DNA from: Hydractinia symbiolongicarpus
Lineage: Eukaryota > Cnidaria > Hydrozoa > Anthoathecata > Hydractiniidae
Assembly (NCBI RefSeq): GCF_029227915.1
Contig: NC_079879.1
Span: 5,332,001-5,396,000, forward strand
Reading direction: 5' to 3'
DNA length: 64,000 bases
Part shown: positions 58,804 to 64,000 of the stretch, in pieces
Numbering within the stretch: the first letter of the stretch is position 1
How the letters are laid out: each line of letters starts with the position of its first letter
Notes under the pieces: generated by a model
Told to the model about the DNA's origin: nothing
Databases searched by the model: none
The model's input: the letters and a program-made list of their open reading frames with translations, nothing else
Position numbers and translations under genes: made by a program

Positions 58804-60695
58804 ATTTGGGTAATGGACAAACACTATCTAAATAATACTTTTAACTCTTTTACTATTGCTGTTTGTCATTCAGATAAAATTTGTCAAAAAATAAAGGAAT
58901 TTTGTCTTTTTAAAACCTCAATTTATTTAGTAGTATTGTCTTCTTTACTGCACATACGGACAAACAAAACCCATTTATTAAAGTTTAACCATTTATTCAA
59001 AGTTTCATAAATGAGAAATCATAGACGGAATGTTTATTTAGTAAAAGTACACTAGTTTCCATACTGATGAAGTTGGTCTGTTGATAGATCCTGACTAAGT
59101 CCCTAGTACAACCACAATGTATTACTAGCGAAAAGCTGATGTACATTAGTAGACATGTGGAAACACTTTATTTTTATTAGAAAATTTCTTAATTGCCTTT
59201 TATTATTGTTATGTTCTTAAATGTTTTGTTGCAATCTGAGGACTTGAAAAAAAACCCTGATAATATTGTGCTGATAATAAATTGTTGTCCTGTCCTTGCA
59301 ATACAGGTAACGCAAAATGAGTGATATATACAATTCTAAAATAATTTGGAAAAAAGTTTTGCCTTGTTTCAAAACTTTGACAGACTTGGTATATATATTG
59401 TATATTTTACTACTTGGTATATATATTGTATATTGTACTACTTATGCATAGATCATGTCACATTTTAGAAATGCAAAGTCTGTATAATAAAAGCCTAAAG
59501 GAATTTCTAGAGAATATGTTTTTTGTTATATATATTGACTAGTCATTGCTGATATCATCGAAATGTTAAAGAGAACCTGGGGTATAAAATGATGTTGGAC
59601 TTTATATTATATAGAGATCCTAAAAAGTTGGTTAACAAGTTTTTCTTCAAAAGCTCTTTTTGTTCTCAATATATTTACATTTAAAGAATTTCAGATTTAA
59701 TTATGCATTAGTAATTTTAGACCTGCTAAAGGATGTGCATTTAAACTTTATCAATGCATAGATATTATAAAGGTGAATTGATTAACATAATTTTTTTTGT
59801 CAAAATGACACTTGTTTGCCCATCCCTGGCCTTAAATTGTTAAATGTGTTAAAGTCATTATCTCAAAGATAAATTATGCTCTACTGCCATCAAATTTTTC
59901 CTATATTTTTATTTACTCACAACATTAAATTGCAAGAATACTTTCATTACTGCTTGCCTTTAATCTAATTGTGAGTAATGAATGTAGATTAGTGACCTTT
60001 GCACCTTGATTTTTCTGCTTTTATCAACAAAATGTTTATAATACAATATCGAAAAAAGATAATTGATAAACAGAATTATAATTCATCTTCTATTGATAAC
60101 AGGATGTAAAAAAAGTTTTCTATTCACACCAGGTTTATAAAAGTTAAAAAATATCTTAAAAAATTTGTCAACGAGAGAAATTCGACTTTTTGTTAAAAGT
60201 AAATTATCAATAAAATTTAAAAGCGCTAAAAATAAAAATAAATAACGACAAGCAGGTTTTAAAACATAGGAGAAAAAACACCCACATTAATAATTTTCTT
60301 CCAAACAATTGATTTGAACCTCCTTATTTCTTTTTTTCTCATTTTTTGCTTCTTAAGATAGTTTTGTGTAAAAAGTACAACTTAAATTAAAATCAATAAA
60401 ACCACTAGTGTTTCACTTATTTTCTTCTAAATATAGTGGGCTGGTTGAAATAATATTTTCTATAACTGTCATGTGAGATGATTCAGGAAATTTACAGCAA
60501 TGATCATTTATAATTTTTTATTTGTTCTGATGTACAATTATGCTCTGGAAAATTACCAAAATGTGTGGCTTTTCTCATATTAGGTAACCTGTACTTTGAC
60601 AAATTATGGGACCATGTTTTTGCAGAGGTTCCTTTTGTATGTTTAGCTTTTCGTATGAAAACTAATAACAATATATATTCACCTGTGTTTTAAAG
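58804..60695. other. Upstream of MED21, no other gene recognised
   Basis: AT-rich. A 65-codon frame at 58813-59010 has no recognisable content. TTGGTATATATATTGTATAT occurs twice near 59387 and 59416. The MED21 promoter should lie at the right end. Confidence 0.4.
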
Positions 60696-61112
60696 ATGGC
60701 AGATAGATTAACACAACTACAAGATCACTTGAATCAACTTGCAGAACATTTTTGCAACAGCATTGGTATTATCCAACAAACGGCTACGAAAAGTACACTT
60801 CATCAAAACAGTGACAATACAACGGAAGCTACGCCTGATGTCACACAAGAGGGTCATTCCCATTTGTTTGCCACATTAATATCACACACAGTGAGGGATA
60901 TTGATTATTTGATTGATGCACTTCCCAGTGAAAAGTCTACAACTAGTTTGCAAATTCAAAGTTTGACTCAGTTGGAGAAAGAAAATGAAGCAGCTGGAGA
61001 GGAATTGAGAGCAACAGTTAAAGAAGGACAGGCTTTACTGGAAGAGATTCGTTCTGCTTTATCAGGTATATCTGATGAAATTTTGAAGACACGCTGCAGT
61101 GTTAAGCCTTAA
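60696..61112 (+). CDS. MED21: MED21 Mediator subunit 21, complete, intronless
   Basis: An uninterrupted ORF of 138 residues (human MED21 has 144). It begins MADRLTQLQDHLNQLAEHFC, nearly identical in pattern to animal MED21, and has the conserved block ATLISHTVRDIDYLIDALPS followed by a long C-terminal coiled coil (QLEKENEAAGEELRATVKEG to the end). MED21 (Srb7) forms a four-helix hinge with MED7 in the Mediator middle module and contacts other subunits through its N-terminus; that is family knowledge. The ATG directly follows GTTTTAAAG and is preceded by no in-frame extension of note. No intron interrupts the coding part. Confidence 0.95.
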   Translation: MADRLTQLQDHLNQLAEHFCNSIGIIQQTATKSTLHQNSDNTTEATPDVTQEGHSHLFATLISHTVRDIDYLIDALPSEKSTTSLQIQSLTQLEKENEAAGEELRATVKEGQALLEEIRSALSGISDEILKTRCSVKP

Positions 61113-62655
61113 TTATGGATAGTTTTCTTCAATGTGCAAAATTTTATGGAGTCAGAACATGTAAAGACGTAGATGCTAAAAAATATCACAAAGATAGTTC
61201 AAATATTATTTCTTAAAACAATGGGCTGACTATGTCATTATACAATGCCATTATTTAACTAAATTGAAAGATTTCTTAAAATGTGCTAACTTATCACTTT
61301 TTTATGAAATTAAATCTTTTGTTTTGTTGATGATGTTTTATGTTGTGCTATAAACCACATGTACAATTATTTTGTATTAGTGTCCCGACCTGTGGATGTA
61401 CTGTGAAAACATTCCATTATTCAAATAATTTTTTTTAATTGTAATAAACATTTCATTCATTTTAATGAGAATTTACTGCCAAGGAAAAGGGGGAAGTGTA
61501 ACCAAGTCAAAGAAGGATTAACAAGCAACTCTGTTGCACTTGAGGTCTTACAGTTATGTATTTACTTTATGTATTTATTTGTGTCAAGTATTTAAGATAT
61601 TTCTTGCACTCCATCTGTGATGTTTTTAATTCAACAAACTAAAGTTTCAGTTTTAAATTTTTTAAAAATTAAGATTTTCTAAATATTGAACAGTTTGAAT
61701 GTTTTGTGGGTTATAAATATTTCTGTGAAAAGTTTGTATATAAATAGTAGTTGACTAATTATTTATATTTTTGTTCAAATTGAAGCAGGATTGGGTGTAT
61801 GATATATACTACTTTTTTATTTCTGATGTTTTCGGGTTTGTATGTCAATTAAAACACAGTTATGTTGTGTGTACATTGTAAAATAGTTTACTTAGAAACA
61901 AAGTTGAAAGCCAAGTATTTCCTTAAAAAATATTTTTATGGAGAATAAAAAGTGTACCATTTTTCACATATATATAATTCATGGGGATAATGTACTGTAC
62001 TTTGAAACGTTTTTCTTTCATTTTTCCATGTACACTGATAATGAATAATTAATACTAAAAATACCAGGGTTCTTTGAAAGAAATTTTGCAAAGTGGGTTG
62101 AGTATTAACCATGTTCACTTAATGGGGGGCAGCAAAAGACCTCTTACGGTACTTAAACCAAAAAGATTTTTTAATTTTTATTATAATACCAATTTAAAGA
62201 GCTTGAAAATATGTTTTGGTTCAATAATGAATCAATAAAGCTATTTATGATAGAATGTAAAAAGATGTAAATTTTTAATTTTTCTTTATTTCTCTGGTGT
62301 ATAGCAGCTTATTGATTAATTATTTAGGCATATTATAGAGCAATGTCTTAGGCTTTTCATTACTGCTGATGATTTCAACTTGAGGCTTCAGAGCATGAAG
62401 ATATTTCCACCTGTGAATATTTGAGATACAAAACTGGTTATAAAGTGTAATATTTATTGTCTATTGTTTGTTTATATTTGACATGTGAAGTTTTGCAACA
62501 TGATACAGTTGGGTATTTGATACACAGCTGTACACTTTGTTCCTCAGTTTTGCTATATAAAATTGTTCATCTCCTGTTTGTTGGGTTTAAATATTTCAAT
62601 GAATTTTCCTTTTTAATTAGTTTATTTACTTAGATAATAATGAGTATAAAATGCA
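61113..62655. other. Between MED21 and the SLCO gene
   Basis: The left part should be MED21 3' UTR (AATAAA near 61443). No other gene seen; a 60-codon minus frame at 61936-62118 is not convincing. Confidence 0.45.
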
Positions 62656-64000
62656 ATGGAGAATGAGTACTGTATCCAGAGTCGAAATACTGCTGCTGGA
62701 CTACAAATGGATAATGCGTCCATTTCAAGCAGTCGGTATGATTTTATGGAACAATCATGTGGATGGAGCAAATGCAAACCAAAGAAACTGCAAAAATTGA
62801 ATAGTCCGAAATGGTTTCTATTCTTTTTGGCTGTTTTCTCAGTTGCACAAGGTATAAATTTCTTGAAAGTTGATTTTGTGTGGTTTATTTGCGATAAATC
62901 GAGAGATGCAGTGCTGAAGGTAATTAGGAATAATGTTGTGATTTAGGAATGATAATCAATGGCTTTACCAATGTTGGTTTGTCCACCTTAGAAAAGCAGT
63001 TTAATTTAACAAGCAAGCAGTCAGGAATGATAGTAGCTGCTAAGGAAATTTCATCCTTGCTACTCATAGCGTTTCTTAGCTTTTATGGCAGTTTTGGTCA
63101 TAAGCCCAAATATCTAGGTTATGGTGCACTATTAACATCATTTGGCAGTCTCCTTTATGTGTTACCACACTTGTTGATTGGTAAGCATATTCCTGATGGA
63201 GTAACAGGCATGACAAATGACAAAACTTGTTCGATTTCTGCCTCATATAATCACACAGTTGCAGAAGCTCGATGCGAACTTCTTGGTTCCTCAGAATGGT
63301 ATTACTTGTTCATTTTCATAATTGCAAAACTTCTAATTGGTGCAGGAACTGCACCATTGTTCACATTAGGTGCAGCATACATTGACGAAAATGTGAAGCC
63401 AAAGGTAGCACCTGTGTATCTCGGTGTATGGTATGTTTCAACATCCTTTGGACCAGGAATTGGATTTGTGGCTGGTGGTTCTTTACTAAATGTTTATGTG
63501 GATCTGATAGAAGTGAGTTAGACAATTTTATCTGTTTGTACACTGGGAAACTCAGAGAATCTTTCAAAAAGATTTGTTCTATTGGTGTTTTCTGAAGTTT
63601 GTTTTGTTGCAGTTTTTTAAGAGCAAATGCGTTCCTACATCAGTATTTTTGACATAGGCAGTGGGTTCGGATAAATTAAACTTTAACAATACGTAAAAAT
63701 ATTTCTCTCATGAGTTTAGAGTGCTGTGTTTTTTCTTTTATTTACAGCCACCAGGAATGGATTTAAGTCCTAGTGATCCACAGTGGATAGGAGCTTGGTG
63801 GATTGGTCATTTCTTTGGTGGGATTCTAATATTGCTATCTTCATGTGCTTTATTGGCATATCCACGTTCCATGCCTGGTGCAAAAGCAATGCGTTTAAAA
63901 GCTATAAAAGAAGGGACAATTCGCCCTGAGGATGTTCGAATTCAAGGAAATTTAAGAGACATGCTACCAGCTACATTAAATTTAATAAAGAATGCAACTT
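62656..64000 (+). CDS. OATP/SLCO organic anion transporter, 5' part
   Basis: Exon 1 is 62656-62851 (MENEYCIQSRNTAAG.., ending FFLAVFSVAQ, donor GTATAA, phase 1). Exon 2 is 62947-63512 (GMIINGFTNVGLSTLEKQFN.., donor GTGAGT). Exon 3 starts at 63748 (acceptor TTTACAG) and runs off the window. Family marks include the first membrane helix (WFLFFLAVFSVAQG), the STLEKQFNLTSKQSGMI loop, GKHIPDG then ELLGSSEWYYLFIF, the GAGTAPLFTLGAAYIDENV block, GPGIGFVAGG, and the OATP superfamily signature DPQWIGAWWIGHFFGGI. About five to six of the twelve membrane helices lie in the window. SLCO proteins move amphipathic organic anions across the plasma membrane; the substrate here cannot be inferred. The paralogue cannot be named. 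Confidence 0.93.

Overview
This is eukaryotic, AT-rich, intron-bearing DNA with no sign of bacterial or organellar organisation. The genes are small and widely spaced, introns follow GT-AG, and most of the remaining sequence is transposon debris and satellite-like repeats. The repeat types (CR1/jockey-like LINE fragments, pogo/jerky-like elements, decayed Polinton-like pieces, tRNA-derived SINEs) together with a long N-terminally extended Nanos suggest an invertebrate, most likely a cnidarian and perhaps a hydrozoan. That placement is inference, not proof.

Layout. 1-7.6 kb: a broken unrecognised ORF, a fragmentary LINE, and the first two coding exons of PDCD4 (minus strand; the rest lies left of the window). 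7.7-10 kb: a possible 79-codon ORF (minus) head to head with an unrecognised four-exon gene (plus), separated by a CRE-like palindrome. 10.5-13.4 kb: a complete seven-exon KCMF1 (minus). 14.7-21 kb: LINE ends, an ~800-bp inverted-repeat element, and a 2.3-kb pogo-like element holding both a broken transposase and a broken HIRAN-domain gene. 22-25.6 kb: a complete three-exon FAM136A (minus) with repeats in its introns. 25.7-31.7 kb: a 92-bp satellite, a tRNA-Thr-like SINE, remains of a Polinton-like element including an integrase piece, a foldback element and a pogo-type MITE. 35.4-36.4 kb: an intronless nanos (minus). 37-47 kb: mostly empty, with tandem repeats. 48-59 kb: LINEs, SINEs, MITEs and microsatellites. 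60.7-61.1 kb: an intronless MED21 (plus). 62.7 kb to the end: the 5' half of an OATP/SLCO transporter gene (plus).

The recognised host genes are not an operon or pathway. They are a translation regulator (PDCD4), a ubiquitin ligase (KCMF1), a mitochondrial intermembrane-space protein (FAM136A), a germline/stem-cell translational repressor (Nanos), a Mediator subunit (MED21) and a membrane transporter (SLCO). The most unusual items are the HIRAN cargo of the pogo-like element, the apparent loss of one complete disulfide pair in FAM136A, a tandem duplication that copies the last FAM136A splice acceptor, and several repeat families whose copies can be compared within the window.
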